A DNA stretch of 64,000 bases from Patiria miniata (lineage: Eukaryota; Echinodermata; Asteroidea; Valvatida; Asterinidae): contig NW_024037051.1 in NCBI RefSeq assembly GCF_015706575.1, forward strand, positions 1,984,001-2,048,000, given 5' to 3'. The notes beneath the pieces are model-generated. The model saw nothing but the letters and a program-made list of their open reading frames with translations, made no database searches and was not told the DNA's origin. This document shows positions 33,660 through 47,200 of this stretch, piece by piece (the stretch's first letter is position 1; each line of letters begins with the position of its first letter). The translations under genes were made by a program, and so were the position numbers.

Positions 33660-36600
33660 TATGTTTCAATCAGTCTTTGTGGTTTCTTCACTACGCGGCC
33701 ACTGCGTGTACGGTATGGTTCAGTAGCCACAGCAGGTAAGTTAGTGATAGAGTTGTTGTTGTCACTGTGTTGTTTCTGATCAGTAGACTTGCTCCCAGTC
33801 TTCCTCAGTATAGACTTGGGGGCATGTGGGTTGAGTGACGGGGTATGTACGCTAGCAACTGGTGGGTCTGCAAAGCGGAGTGTCTTTCTCATTGGTTCAG
33901 TATTGCGAATGTGCACTCTGTTACGGCGTAAGCTTTGTCCAGTTGGTGTCTGAACAATGAATGATCTGGGTTCTGGACAAGCATCTTTGACAACTGCGGG
34001 TGTCCATTTCCCAGTGTGATGATCTTGAACCGTCACGTGTTGTCCCGGTACCAGTGATGATAGTTTGCGCATACCATCACGGTCATGGTACTCCTTCTGT
34101 TTGTCTTGGCGCTGGGCCAACCTGGCATACACGTCATCTTTGTCGTGCCGGTTGTGTCGAATCTTCGACGGAAGATTGTCCTTGAGTTTGCGACCATTGA
34201 GTAGCTCTGCAGGTGAGGGAGGAGCACTGTCTATCGGAGTTGTGCGGAGGCATAGGAGTGCAAGTAGGGGTCCATGTTGGACTGCTTTGCCTTTGTCAAG
34301 GTCAATTTCACAGTCTGTATCATCCGCTCGATGAACCGTTACTCCTTGGATACCTTGGGCTAGATGTTACGTGATCAAATTCCCAGTCTTGGGAGAATTT
34401 GTGGTACTCACGGCTGTCGTACTGCGGCCCATTGTCACTTATGACTTTGGTGGGGATACCTTGCTCACTGAAGATTTGTTTTGTGAGAGTTATTACCGCT
34501 GCACTCGAACACTGACCACTCACGCGACGTACAAATGTAGCTTTGGAATAATAGTCAGCGATGATGAGGTAGTCAGCATTGTCAAAATGGAATAGATCCG
34601 TTCCGACGGTCTGCCAAGGCCGCTGGGGTATCTCATGAGGTAGTAGAGGCTCATGAGACTGCTTGCGCTGATGTGTTTGGCACACAACGCATTTCCCAAC
34701 CAACTGTTCAATGTCCTTGTTGATACCTGGCCAATACACGCACACTTTGGCTCGCAGTTGGCATTTGTTGACACCTTGGTGTCCGGCGTGTATTTTTGCG
34801 AGTGTCTCTTGTTGCATGGATTCGGGAATGATGATTCTGTCTCCCTTGACGACTAGGCCGTTGTCGACTGACGGTTCGTCTCTACATGACCAGTAGTGAC
34901 GTATGCATTTAGGCAGATCCTTGGGATCCTCCGGCCAGCCAGTCATGATTGTCTCAGACAATGGTCGTAGAGTTGAATCACTAGCTGTCTCTTGCTTGAG
35001 CTGAGTGAGTCTAGCTTGAGAGAACTGTATGGCGTAGATTGTCGTATCGAAGTTGATCTGAGGGCCATACGCGGGATTGAGTCGCGAAAGAGCGTCTGCG
35101 AGTAATAGTTCGCGTCCCGGCTTGTATACGATCGTGAAATCATAGGGCTGCAAACGCAACATCATACGCTGGAGTCTTGGGGGTGTGTTAGCGAGGCTTT
35201 TGTGTTGGATGTTCTCCAAGGGCTTGTGGTCAGACTCCACAACGAACTTTGACCCGTAAAGGTAAGTGTGGAATCGTGTACAACCAAACACCACTGCAAG
35301 CAACTCGCGTTCGATGTTTGCGTATCGTTTCTCAGTTTCTGTCAGTGCTTTGCTCGCGAATGCCACAGGTTTGTTGTTTTGCAGGAGTGCCGCTCCGAGT
35401 CCTTTCAGAGACGCGTCGACCTGTAGCACTGTGGGTTGTCGAGGGTCGAAGTGGGTGAGCGTACACTCAGTACCGATTAGCGACTTGACATTTTCGAATG
35501 CTTTCTGGTGCGATTCCGTCCACTGCCACTCGCTTTCTTTGCGTAGCAGTGCGCGGAGTGTGTCCGTATGATCAGCGAGTCTAGGGAGAAACGGCGCGAG
35601 GTACTGCACCATGCCCAGAAACTGCTGAAGTTCGTTGACATTCTGCGGTGCAGGAAGTGCATGTATGTCTTGCACCTTCTCCGGGTCGGGGTGCACACCA
35701 GAGGCATCGTACAGGCATCCGAAGAACTTAATGCAAGGGGTTACATCTCTCACCTCGCACTTGCTGAGATTGAAGATCAGGCCGTATTTGCGAGCGACTT
35801 GCATGAGGTTGTGTAAGTGTTTGTCATGTTCTTCGACTGTAGAACCGAAGACTGCGATATCATCTGCAATCCCCAAAGTGCCAGGGCATTGCTCCAGGAT
35901 CATGTCCATTTTCTCCTGGAAGATATCCTGGGAGACTTTCACCCGAAGGGTAGGCGACGGAAACGATACCGTCCAAATGGCGAATTGAAGGTTGTCAAGA
36001 TACTGGACTCCTCATCCAGCACGATGCTCCAGTACCCATGTCGTGCATCCAGCTTGCTGAACACTTTAGCGCCACTGAACTGATGTGTGATTTCTTCCAG
36101 TGTTGGCGTTTTGTGATATGTCCGCTTGGAGGCTTTGTTCAGTGCTTGCGGGTCTAGACACACGCGAAGACTGCCGTTGGGCTTTCTGCTGAATGCCAGT
36201 GACGAAACCCAGTCTGTGGGCTCCGTGACCTTGGTAATGACATTCATGCTTTCCATTCTGTCCAGTTCAGTCTTAAGCTCCTCCTTGATCTGGATTGGGT
36301 ACTTTCGTGGAGGATGTACGACCGGACATGCATCCTCTCGTAGCGTGATATGGTATTCACCGGGGAATTTACCAATCCCAGTGAAGCGATCAGGATACAT
36401 GCTGTGGAGGTCATCTTTCGTTGGTATTGGCTTGATGGGCTCGCGTCGTGTCTGCGATGTGCGATGAACACCCACGGAACTGTCACTGCGTCGCGGTGTT
36501 TTGGCGTATCGCACAGTTGAGCGTGATGAGGTGGAGAGCTCGTGAGGTCGGAAGTCCAAGGATTGCCGGACCTGTAGTATCGGCGACGAAGAAATCTGCG

Positions 36601-36850
36601 TCAAGCCAGTCTGTCTCACCGTAGCTGCATTGAATTTTGACGAATCCGTTTGTTGAATTCGGGTTCCATTGTAGGCTGTGAGAAGCGTACTTTGCGGTGT
36701 AGTGGAGCCCGGCTGAGGATACCCATCTGCGTCCAGTGATCGCGGAAACATGCGTCGAAATGTGCGAAGGGGGAGTATGTTCCCTTGTGCACCTGTGTCG
36801 ACCTTGACATTAAGCGTGTGTGATCCAGGACGATGTTTCAGTTTGATGCG
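33660..36850 (-). mobile_element. pol region of the Ty3/gypsy element (PR, RT, RNase H, IN)
   Basis: Read on the minus strand. Protease has a DTGA motif near 36.79 kb. Reverse transcriptase (about 36.4-35.7 kb) shows RKPNGSLRVCLD, FSKLDARHGYW and the catalytic box as IADDIAVFG. RNase H (about 35.5-35.1 kb) shows VDASLKGLGAALLQ and VESDHKPLENI. Integrase (about 34.8-33.7 kb) has a zinc-binding HAGHQG/CVVCQTHQ head and a core with GTDLFHF and VISDNGPQY. This fossil coding region is interrupted. Confidence 0.85.
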
Positions 36851-36949
36851 AAGTATTGCGAAAAGTTCATCGCGAGTATCAGTCGAACGCTCAACGTCAT
36901 CGTGATTGTGCTGGGCTGTGATGGTGTCGAAAGCGATGTTCTCAAACTG

Positions 36950-37815
36950 GTCCTGCATATCAGTCACTTCATACTCAACCGCGTTTACCTCGTTGGATTT
37001 ACGAGGTTTGGAGCGCGATGAAGACCGACGACCGCGTTTAGGTGAGTATGATCCCCTGGTACGCGTGCGTGATTTGCGTGTGGTACGTGGTTTAGTCCTA
37101 GTGCCTGCTGTACTGAGGCACATGTGTTGCCAGTGTCCATCTTTGCCGCAACCATTGCATGTTGTGCCGTATGCGGGACACTTATCGCGAGGTCGATATG
37201 GGTGTCGTCCACCACAGTTTTTGCATTGTCCTCGCGTCCTGACGACGTCCACCTGGGCCTTGCCAATATGGCTCAGTTTGTGCCATATGCATGACACTGC
37301 CTTCGTGTGCTCGGCAAATGTCCAAGGCGTCTTTGAGTTGCAGTTTGTCGTCCTTTCGGAGCAGTTTCTTTTGCACCTCAGAGTATTTTACCCCTGAGAT
37401 GAGAACCTCGATAATTCTCTCATTGAGGGCTGTTTCACTGGCGAATTGGCATTTCATGGCTTTAGCTTTGCATCGTGTGTAGAACATCAATGCTCTCGGT
37501 TTCCATCTGGACAAACCGTTGAAATTCCAACCGATGTATGCGGAAATTGTCCTAGGGTTCAATCTGGCTGGAGAATTTGTCCCAGATGTTTTGAGGATTT
37601 TTGAGGTCTTCGTCAGTCAGACCCCATGTGTTGAACATACGGAGACCCTCTTTCGCCAGACCACAAAATGATATAATTGTGCTGGTCTTTATCCTCAATG
37701 TTTTTGACAGCGAACCACATGGAAGCAGTTTGTTTAAAGTCCTTATATGCTTGGGGCCTGTCATTGGTTTCCCAGTCCATCTTTGGTTGAGGTAGGCCTA
37801 TTGAATCGGCCATGG
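36950..37815 (-). mobile_element. gag region of the Ty3/gypsy element
   Basis: The N-terminal part begins MADSIGLPQPKMDWE near 37.81 kb. Two zinc-knuckle-like cysteine clusters (CKNCGGRHPY and CNGCGKDGHWQHMC) lie near 37.2-37.1 kb, followed by a basic RS/RT-rich stretch. This fossil coding region is interrupted. Confidence 0.75.
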
Positions 37816-38135
37816 CGACTCAATTGTCCGTGCGAAAACGTAGTCAAAATGCAGTCGAGCCGAAGCAGGATACTGCGAACCGCGATGTACGAAGCAGAGG
37901 TCAAAGGTCACCGCCCGACACAATGTAATTGGCTTCGCGCACTGTACGTTGTTCGTGTGTGTAAAACTATTGCACAGTACTGTATGTGTGTACACGTACC
38001 GTATACTGTTGTTGCGTGCACGGACTTGTTGCAGCGAAACGTGGAACTTTTCACAGCGTTGATCTCGCCCAGAAATGTTCGATCGAGGGTATATTTCGAT
38101 GTCTATTAGGGTAGACACTTATACCGCTGCCACCA

Positions 38136-38277
38136 TGTGATATGATTTTTAGAATAATGACAAGACTACGATGTATTAAGTGAAGTTCTGTAGCTCATGT
38201 TCCACGCTCCTGTACAGTATCAAGTAACCCTGGGAGATATAGATCAAAGGTTATATGATATGCATGGTCCCATTACA
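38136..38277 (-). repeat. 5' LTR of the Ty3/gypsy element
   Basis: 142 bp, TG...CA ends. The primer-binding site TGGTGGCAGCGG lies directly inside it (minus strand, ending at 38,135). The GTTCG target duplication follows at 38,278. Confidence 0.9.
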
Positions 38278-41200
38278 GTTCGTGTCGCGGGCGCTTGCAG
38301 GCATGGCTGTTAGACTGACTGCACATAGGGGTACTACTGGCATTGATGCGCTATATCTTAAATTTTCTCCGCAAGTACTATGTTTCAAGACCTGTCCTTT
38401 TGCCAGCTTGTTGGCCTGATCACAAGCTTCCGAACAAGGTATAGTTTGTGCAGAACTTCCCAGGTTAAGGTACCGTTAGGCCGCGATATACGAAGTTCGT
38501 GTCGCGGGCGCTTGCAGGCATGGCTGTTAGACTGACTGCACATAGGGTTCTACTGGCATTGATGCGCTATATCTTAAATTTTCTCCGCAAGTACTGGTTT
38601 CAAGACCTGTCCTTTTGCCAGCTTGTTGGCCTGATCACAAGCTTCCGAACAAGGTATAGTTTGTGCAGAACTTCCCAGGTTAAGGTACCGTTAGACCGCG
38701 ATATACGAAGTTCGTGTCGCGGGCGCTTGCAGGCATGGCTGTTAGACTGACTGCACATAGGGGTACTACTGGCATTGATGCGCTATATCTTGAATTTTCT
38801 CCGCAAGTACTGGTTTCAAGACCTGTCCTTTTGCCAGCTTGTTGGCCTGATCACAAGCTTCCGAACAAGGTATAGTTTGTGCAGAACTTCCCAGGTTAAG
38901 GTACCGTTAGGCCGCGATATACGAAGTTCGTGTCGCGGGCGCTTGCAGGCATGGCTGTTAGACTGACTGCACATAGGGGTACTATACTGGCATTGATGCG
39001 CTATATCTTAAATTTTCTCCGCAAGTACTGGGTTTCAAGACCTGTCCTTTTGCCAGCTTGTTGGCCTGATCACAAGCTTCCGAACAAGGTATAGTTTGTG
39101 CAGAACTTCCCAGGTTAAGGTACCGTTAGGCCGCGATATACGAAGTTCGTGTCGCGGGCGCTTGCAGGCATGGCTGTTAGACTGACTGCACATAGGGGTA
39201 CTACTGGCATTGATGCGCTATATCTTAAATTTCTCCGCAAGTACTGGGTTTCAAGACCTGTCCTTTTGCCAGCTTGTTGGCCTGATCACAAGCTTCCGAA
39301 CAGGTATAGTTTGTGCAGAACTTCCCAGGTTAAGGTACCGTTAGGCCGCGATATACGAAGTTCGTGTCGCGGGCGCTTGCAGGCATGGCTGTTAGACTGA
39401 CTGCACATAGGGGTACTACTGGCATTGATGCGCTATATCTTAAATTTTCTCCGCAAGTACTGGGTTTCAAGACCTGTCCTTTTGCCAGCTTGTTGGCCTG
39501 ATCACAAGCTTCCGAACAAGGTATAGTTTGTGCAGAACTTCCCAGGTTAAGGTACCGTTAGGCCGCGATATACGAAGTTCGTGTCGCGGGCGCTTGCAGG
39601 CATGGCTGTTAGACTGACTGCACATAGGGGTTCTACTGGCATTGATGCGCTATATCTTAATTTTCTCCGCAAGTACTGGTTTCAAGACCTGTCCTTTTGC
39701 CAGCTTGTTGGCCTGATCACAAGCTTCCGAACAAGGTATAGTTTGTGCAGAACTTCCCAGGTTAAGGTACCGTTAGGCCGCGATATACGAAGTTCGTGTC
39801 GCGGGCGCTTGCAGGCATGGCTGTTAGACTGACTGCACATAGGGGTACTACTGGCATTGATGCGCTATATCTTGAAATTTTCTCCGCAAGTACTGGGTTT
39901 CAAGACCTGTCCTTTTGCCAGCTTGTTGGCCTGATCACAAGCTTCCGAACAAGGTATAGTTTGTGCAGAACTTCCCAGGTTAAGGTACCGTTAGGCCGCG
40001 ATATACGAAGTTCGTGTCGCGGGCGCTTGCAGGCATGGCTGTTAGACTGACTGCACATAGGGGTACTATACTGGCATTGATGCGCTATATCTTAAATTTT
40101 CTCCGCAAGTACTGGGTTTCAAGACCTGTCCTTTTGCCAGCTTGTTGGCCTGATCACAAGCTTCCGAACAAGGTATAGTTTGTGCAGAACTTCCCAGGTT
40201 AAGGTACCGTTAGGCCGCGATATACGAAGTTCGTGTCGCGGGCGCTTGCAGGCATGGCTGTTAGACTGACTGCACATAGGGGTACTACTGGCATTGATGC
40301 GCTATATCTTGAATTTTCTCCGCAAGTACTGGGTTTCAAGACCTGTCCTTTTGCCAGCTTGTTGGCCTGATCACAAGCTTCCGAACAAGGTATAGTTTGT
40401 GCAGAACTTCCCAGGTTAAGGTACCGTTAGGCCGCGATATACGAAGTTCGTGTCGCGGGCGCTTGCAGGCATGGCTGTTAGACTGACTGCACATAGGGGT
40501 ACTATACTGGCATTGATGCGCTATATCTTGAATTTTCTCCGCAAGTACTGGGTTTCAAGACCTGTCCTTTTGCCAGCTTGTTGGCCTGATCACAAGCTTC
40601 CGAACAAGGTATAGTTTGTGCAGAACTTCCCAGGTTAAGGTACCGTTAGGCCGCGATATACGAAGTTCGTGTCGCGGGCGCTTGCAGGCATGGCTGTTAG
40701 ACTGACTGCACATAGGGGTACTACTGGCATTGATGCGCTATATCTTGAATTTTCTCCGCAAGTACTGGGTTTCAAGACCTGTCCTTTTGCCAGCTTGTTG
40801 GCCTGATCACAAGCTTCCGAACAAGGTATAGTTTGTGCAGAACTTCCCAGGTTAAGGTACCGTTAGGCCGCGATATACGAAGTTCGTGTCGCGGGCGCTT
40901 GCAGGCATGGCTGTTAGACTGACTGCACATAGGGTACTACTGGCATTGATGCGCTATATCTTGAATTTTCTCCGCAAGTACTGGGTTTCAAGACCTGTCC
41001 TTTTGCCAGCTTGTTGGCCTGATCACAAGCTTCCGAACAAGGTATAGTTTGTGCAGAACTTCCCAGGTTAAGGTACCGTTAGGCCGCGATATACGAAGTT
41101 CGTGTCGCGGGCGCTTGCAGGCATGGCTGTTAGACTGACTGCACATAGGGGTACTATACTGGCATTGATGCGCTATATCTTAATTTTTCTCCGCAAGTAC

Positions 41201-44200
41201 TGGGTTTCAAGACCTGTCCTTTTGCCAGCTTGTTGGCCTGATCACAAGCTTCCGAACAAGGTATAGTTTGTGCAGAACTTCCAGGTTAAGGTACCGTTAG
41301 CCGCGATATACGAAGTTCGTGTCGCGGGCGCTTGCAGGCATGGCTGTTAGACTGACTGCACATAGGGGTTACTGGCATTGATGCGCTATATCTTGAATTT
41401 TCTCCGCAAGTACTGGGTTTCAAGACCTGTCCTTTTGCCAGCTTGTTGGCCTGATCACAAGCTTCCGAACAAGGTATAGTTTGTGCAGAACTTCCCAGGT
41501 TAAGGTACCGTTAGGCCGCGATATACGAAGTTCGTGTCGCGGGCGCTTGCAGGCATGGCTGTTAGACTGACTGCACATAGGGGTACTATACTGGCATTGA
41601 TGCGCTATATCTTAATTTTCTCCGCAAGTACTGGGTTTCAAGACCTGTCCTTTTGCCAGCTTGTTGGCCTGATCACAAGCTTCCGAACAAGGTATAGTTT
41701 GTGCAGAACTTCCCAGGTTAAGGTACCGTTAGGCCGCGATATACGAAGTTCGTGTCGCGGGCGCTTGCAGGCATGGCTGTTAGACTGACTGCACATAGGG
41801 GTACTACTGGCATTGATGCGCTATATCTTGAATTTTCTCCGCAAGTACTGGGTTTCAAGACCTGTCCTTTTGCCAGCTTGTTGGCCTGATCACAAGCTTC
41901 CGAACAAGGTATAGTTTGTGCAGAACTTCCCAGGTTAAGGTACCGTTAGGCCGCGATATACGAAGTTCGTGTCGCGGGCGCTTGCAGGCATGGCTGTTAG
42001 ACTGACTGCACATAGGGGTACTACTGGCATTGATGCGCTATATCTTGAATTTTCTCCGCAAGTACTGGTTTCAAGACCTGTCCTTTTGCCAGCTTGTTGG
42101 CCTGATCACAAGCTTCCGAACAAGGTATAGTTTGTGCAGAACTTCCCAGGTTAAGGTACCGTTAGGCCGCGATATACGAAGTTCGTGTCGCGGGCGCTTG
42201 CAGGCATGGCTGTTAGACTGACTGCACATAGGGGTACTATACTGGCATTGATGCGCTATATCTTAAATTTTCTCCGCAAGTACTGGTTTCAAGACCTGTC
42301 CTTTTGCCAGCTTGTTGGCCTGATCACAAGCTTCCGAACAAGGTATAGTTTGTGCAGAACTTCCCAGGTTAAGGTACCGTTAGGCCGCGATATACGAAGT
42401 TCGTGTCGCGGGCGCTTGCAGGCATGGCTGTTAGACTGACTGCACATAGGGGTTCTACTGGCATTGATGCGCTATATCTTGAATTTTCTCCGCAAGTACT
42501 GGGTTTCAAGACCTGTCCTTTTGCCAGCTTGTTGGCCTGATCACAAGCTTCCGAACAAGGTATAGTTTGTGCAGAACTTCCCAGGTTAAGGTACCGTTAG
42601 GCCGCGATATACGAAGTTCGTGTCGCGGGCGCTTGCAGGCATGGCTGTTAGACTGACTGCACATAGGGGTACTACTGGCATTGATGCGCTATATCTTGAA
42701 TTTTCTCCGCAAGTAGGGTTTCAAGACCTGTCCTTTTGCCAGCTTGTTGGCCTGATCACAAGCTTCCGAACAAGGTATAGTTTGTGCAGAACTTCCCAGG
42801 TTAAGGTACCGTTAGGCCGCGATATACGAAGTTCGTGTCGCGGGCGCTTGCAGGCATGGCTGTTAGACTGACTGCACATAGGGTACTACTGGCATTGATG
42901 CGCTATATCTTGAATTTTCTCCGCAAGTACTGGGTTTCAAGACCTGTCCTTTTGCCAGCTTGTTGGCCTGATCACAAGCTTCCGAACAAGGTATAGTTTG
43001 TGCAGAACTTCCCAGGTTAAGGTACCGTTAGGCCGCGATATACGAAGTTCGTGTCGCGGGCGCTTGCAGGCATGGCTGTTAGACTGACTGCACATAGGGG
43101 TACTACTGGCATTGATGCGCTATATCTTAAATTTTCTCCGCAAGTACTGGGTTTCAAGACCTGTCCTTTTGCCAGCTTGTTGGCCTGATCACAAGCTTCC
43201 GAACAAGGTATAGTTTGTGCAGAACTTCCCAGGTTAAGGTACCGTTAGGCCGCGATATACGAAGTTCGTGTCGCGGGCGCTTGCAGGCATGGCTGTTAGA
43301 CTGACTGCACATAGGGGTACTACTGGCATTGATGCGCTATATCTTGAAATTTTCTCCGCAAGTACTGGGTTTCAAGACCTGTCCTTTTGCCAGCTTGTTG
43401 GCCTGATCACAAGCTTCCGAACAAGGTATAGTTTGTGCAGAACTTCCCAGGTTAAGGTACCGTTAGGCCGCGATATACGAAGTTCGTGTCGCGGGCGCTT
43501 GCAGGCATGGCTGTTAGACTGACTGCACATAGGGTACTATACTGGCATTGATGCGCTATATCTTAATTTTCTCCGCAAGTACTGGGTTTCAAGACCTGTC
43601 CTTTTGCCAGCTTGTTGGCCTGATCACAAGCTTCCGAACAAGGTATAGTTTGTGCAGAACTTCCCAGGTTAAGGTACCGTTAGGCCGCGATATACGAAGT
43701 TCGTGTCGCGGGCGCTTGCAGGCATGGCTGTTAGACTGACTGCACATAGGGGTTCTACTGGCATTGATGCGCTATATCTTGAATTTTCTCCGCAAGTACT
43801 GGGTTTCAAGACCTGTCCTTTTGCCAGCTTGTTGGCCTGATCACAAGCTTCCGAACAAGGTATAGTTTGTGCAGAACTTCCCAGGTTAAGGTACCGTTAG
43901 GCCGCGATATACGAAGTTCGTGTCGCGGGCGCTTGCAGGCATGGCTGTTAGACTGACTGCACATAGGGGTACTATACTGGCATTGATGCGCTATATCTTA
44001 ATTTTCTCCGCAAGTACTGGGTTTCAAGACCTGTCCTTTTGCCAGCTTGTTGGCCTGATCACAAGCTTCCGAACAAGGTATAGTTTGTGCAGAACTTCCC
44101 AGGTTAAGGTACCGTTAGGCCGCGATATACGAAGTTCGTGTCGCGGGCGCTTGCAGGCATGGCTGTTAGACTGACTGCACATAGGGGTACTACTGGCATT

Positions 44201-47200
44201 GATGCGCTATATCTTAATTTTCTCCGCAAGTACTGGGTTTCAAGACCTGTCCTTTTGCCAGCTTGTTGGCCTGATCACAAGCTTCCGAACAAGGTATAGT
44301 TTGTGCAGAACTTCCCAGGTTAAGGTACCGTTAGGCCGCGATATACGAAGTTCGTGTCGCGGGCGCTTGCAGGCATGGCTGTTAGACTGACTGCACATAG
44401 GGGTACTATACTGGCATTGATGCGCTATATCTTAAATTTTCTCCGCAAGTACTGGGTTTCAAGACCTGTCCTTTTGCCAGCTTGTTGGCCTGATCACAAG
44501 CTTCCGAACAAGGTATAGTTTGTGCAGAACTTCCCAGGTTAAGGTACCGTTAGGCCGCGATATACGAAGTTCGTGTCGCGGGCGCTTGCAGGCATGGCTG
44601 TTAGACTGACTGCACATAGGGGTACTACTGGCATTGATGCGCTATATCTTAATTTTCTCCGCAAGTACTGGGTTTCAAGACCTGTCCTTTTGCCAGCTTG
44701 TTGGCCTGATCACAAGCTTCCGAACAAGGTATAGTTTGTGCAGAACTTCCCAGGTTAAGGTACCGTTAGGCCGCGATATACGAAGTTCGTGTCGCGGGCG
44801 CTTGCAGGCATGGCTGTTAGACTGACTGCACATAGGGGTACTATACTGGCATTGATGCGCTATATCTTAAATTTTCTCCGCAAGTACTGGGTTTCAAGAC
44901 CTGTCCTTTTGCCAGCTTGTTGGCCTGATCACAAGCTTCCGAACAAGGTATAGTTTGTGCAGAACTTCCCAGGTTAAGGTACCGTTAGGCCGCGATATAC
45001 GAAGTTCGTGTCGCGGGCGCTTGCAGGCATGGCTGTTAGACTGACTGCACATAGGGGTACTACTGGCATTGATGCGCTATATCTTAAATTTTCTCCGCAA
45101 GTACTGGGTTTCAAGACCTGTCCTTTTGCCAGCTTGTTGGCCTGATCACAAGCTTCCGAACAAGGTATAGTTTGTGCAGAACTTCCCAGGTTAAGGTACC
45201 GTTAGGCCGCGATATACGAAGTTCGTGTCGCGGGCGCTTGCAGGCATGGCTGTTAGACTGACTGCACATAGGGGTACTACTGGCATTGATGCGCTATATC
45301 TTAAATTTTCTCCGCAAGTACTGGGTTTCAAGACCTGTCCTTTTGCCAGCTTGTTGGCCTGATCACAAGCTTCCGAACAAGGTATAGTTTGTGCAGAACT
45401 TCCCAGGTTAAGGTACCGTTAGGCCGCGATATACGAAGTTCGTGTCGCGGGCGCTTGCAGGCATGGCTGTTAGACTGACTGCACATAGGGGTACTATACT
45501 GGCATTGATGCGCTATATCTTAATTTTCTCCGCAAGTACTGGGTTTCAAGACCTGTCCTTTTGCCAGCTTGTTGGCCTGATCACAAGCTTCCGAACAAGG
45601 TATAGTTTGTGCAGAACTTCCCAGGTTAAGGTACCGTTAGGCCGCGATATACGAAGTTCGTGTCGCGGGCGCTTGCAGGCATGGCTGTTAGACTGACTGC
45701 ACATAGGGGTACTACTGGCATTGATGCGCTATATCTTAAATTTTCTCCGCAAGTACTGGTTTCAAGACCTGTCCTTTTGCCAGCTTGTTGGCCTGATCAC
45801 AAGCTTCCGAACAAGGTATAGTTTGTGCAGAACTTCCCAGGTTAAGGTACCGAGGCCGCGATATACGAAGTTCGTGTCGCGGGCGCTTGCAGGCATGGCT
45901 GTTAGACTGACTGCACATAGGGGTTCTACTGGCATTGATGCGCTATATCTTGAATTTTCTCCGCAAGTACTGGGTTTCAAGACCTGTCCTTTTGCCAGCT
46001 TGTTGGCCTGATCACAAGCTTCCGAACAAGGTATAGTTTGTGCAGAACTTCCCAGGTTAAGGTACCGTTAGGCCGCGATATACGAAGTTCGTGTCGCGGG
46101 CGCTTGCAGGCATGGCTGTTAGACTGACTGCACATAGGGGTACTACTGGCATTGATGCGCTATATCTTAATTTTTCTCCGCAAGTACTGGTTTCAAGACC
46201 TGTCCTTTTGCCAGCTTGTTGGCCTGATCACAAGCTTCCGAACAAGGTATAGTTTGTGCAGAACTTCCCAGGTTAAGGTACCGTTAGGCCGATATACGAA
46301 GTTCGTGTCGCGGGCGCTTGCAGGCATGGCTGTTAGACTGACTGCACATAGGGGTACTACTGGCATTGATGCGCTATATCTTAAATTTCTCCGCAAGTAC
46401 TGGGTTTCAAGACCTGTCCTTTTGCCAGCTTGTTGGCCTGATCACAAGCTTCCGAACAAGGTATAGTTTGTGCAGAACTTCCCAGGTTAAGGTACCGTTA
46501 GGCCGCGCGATATACGAAGTTCGTGTCGCGGGCGCTTGCAGGCATGGCTGTTAGACTGACTGCACATAGGGGTACTATACTGGCATTGATGCGCTATATC
46601 TTAAATTTTCTCCGCAAGTACTGGGTTTCAAGACCTGTCCTTTTGCCAGCTTGTTGGCCTGATCACAAGCTTCCGAACAAGGTATAGTTTGTGCAGAACT
46701 TCCCAGGTTAAGGTACCGTTAGGCCGCGATATACGAAGTTCGTGTCGCGGGCGCTTGCAGGCATGGCTGTTAGACTGACTGCACATAGGGGTACTACTGG
46801 CATTGATGCGCTATATCTTGAATTTTCTCCGCAAGTACTGGGTTTCAAGACCTGTCCTTTTGCCAGCTTGTTGGCCTGATCACAAGCTTCCGAACAAGGT
46901 ATAGTTTGTGCAGAACTTCCCAGGTTAAGGTACCGTTAGGCCGCGATATACGAAGTTCGTGTCGCGGGCGCTTGCAGGCATGGCTGTTAGACTGACTGCA
47001 CATAGGGGTACTATACTGGCATTGATGCGCTATATCTTAAATTTTCTCCGCAAGTACTGGGTTTCAAGACCTGTCCTTTTGCCAGCTTGTTGGCCTGATC
47101 ACAAGCTTCCGAACAAGGTATAGTTTGTGCAGAACTTCCCAGGTTAAGGTACCGTTAGGCCGCGATATACGAAGTTCGTGTCGCGGGCGCTTGCAGGCAT

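Larger units (their letters stand above)
32990..38277 (-). mobile_element. Ty3/gypsy LTR retrotransposon, Mag-like, inserted in the satellite (degraded)
   Basis: A 5,288-bp element on the minus strand, flanked by the 5-bp target duplication GTTCG (32,985-32,989 and 38,278-38,282). LTRs start TGTGATATG and end CATTACA. A primer-binding site beginning TGGTGGCAG follows the 5' LTR directly, and a purine tract AAAAGGGGGGA precedes the 3' LTR. Parts in order are gag with zinc knuckles, protease, reverse transcriptase, RNase H and integrase, the Ty3/gypsy order (reverse transcriptase and RNase H before integrase). The integrase and protease resemble the Mag-type proteins often labelled K02A2.6-like. 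The ends are complete but the coding region is broken in roughly four to six places. LTRs differ only slightly, so the insertion looks recent. Confidence 0.9.

Noticed and set aside
34000-37400. Plus-strand ORFs of up to 163 residues in the LTR element
   Set aside because: Shadows of the minus-strand gag-pol region with no domain signature.
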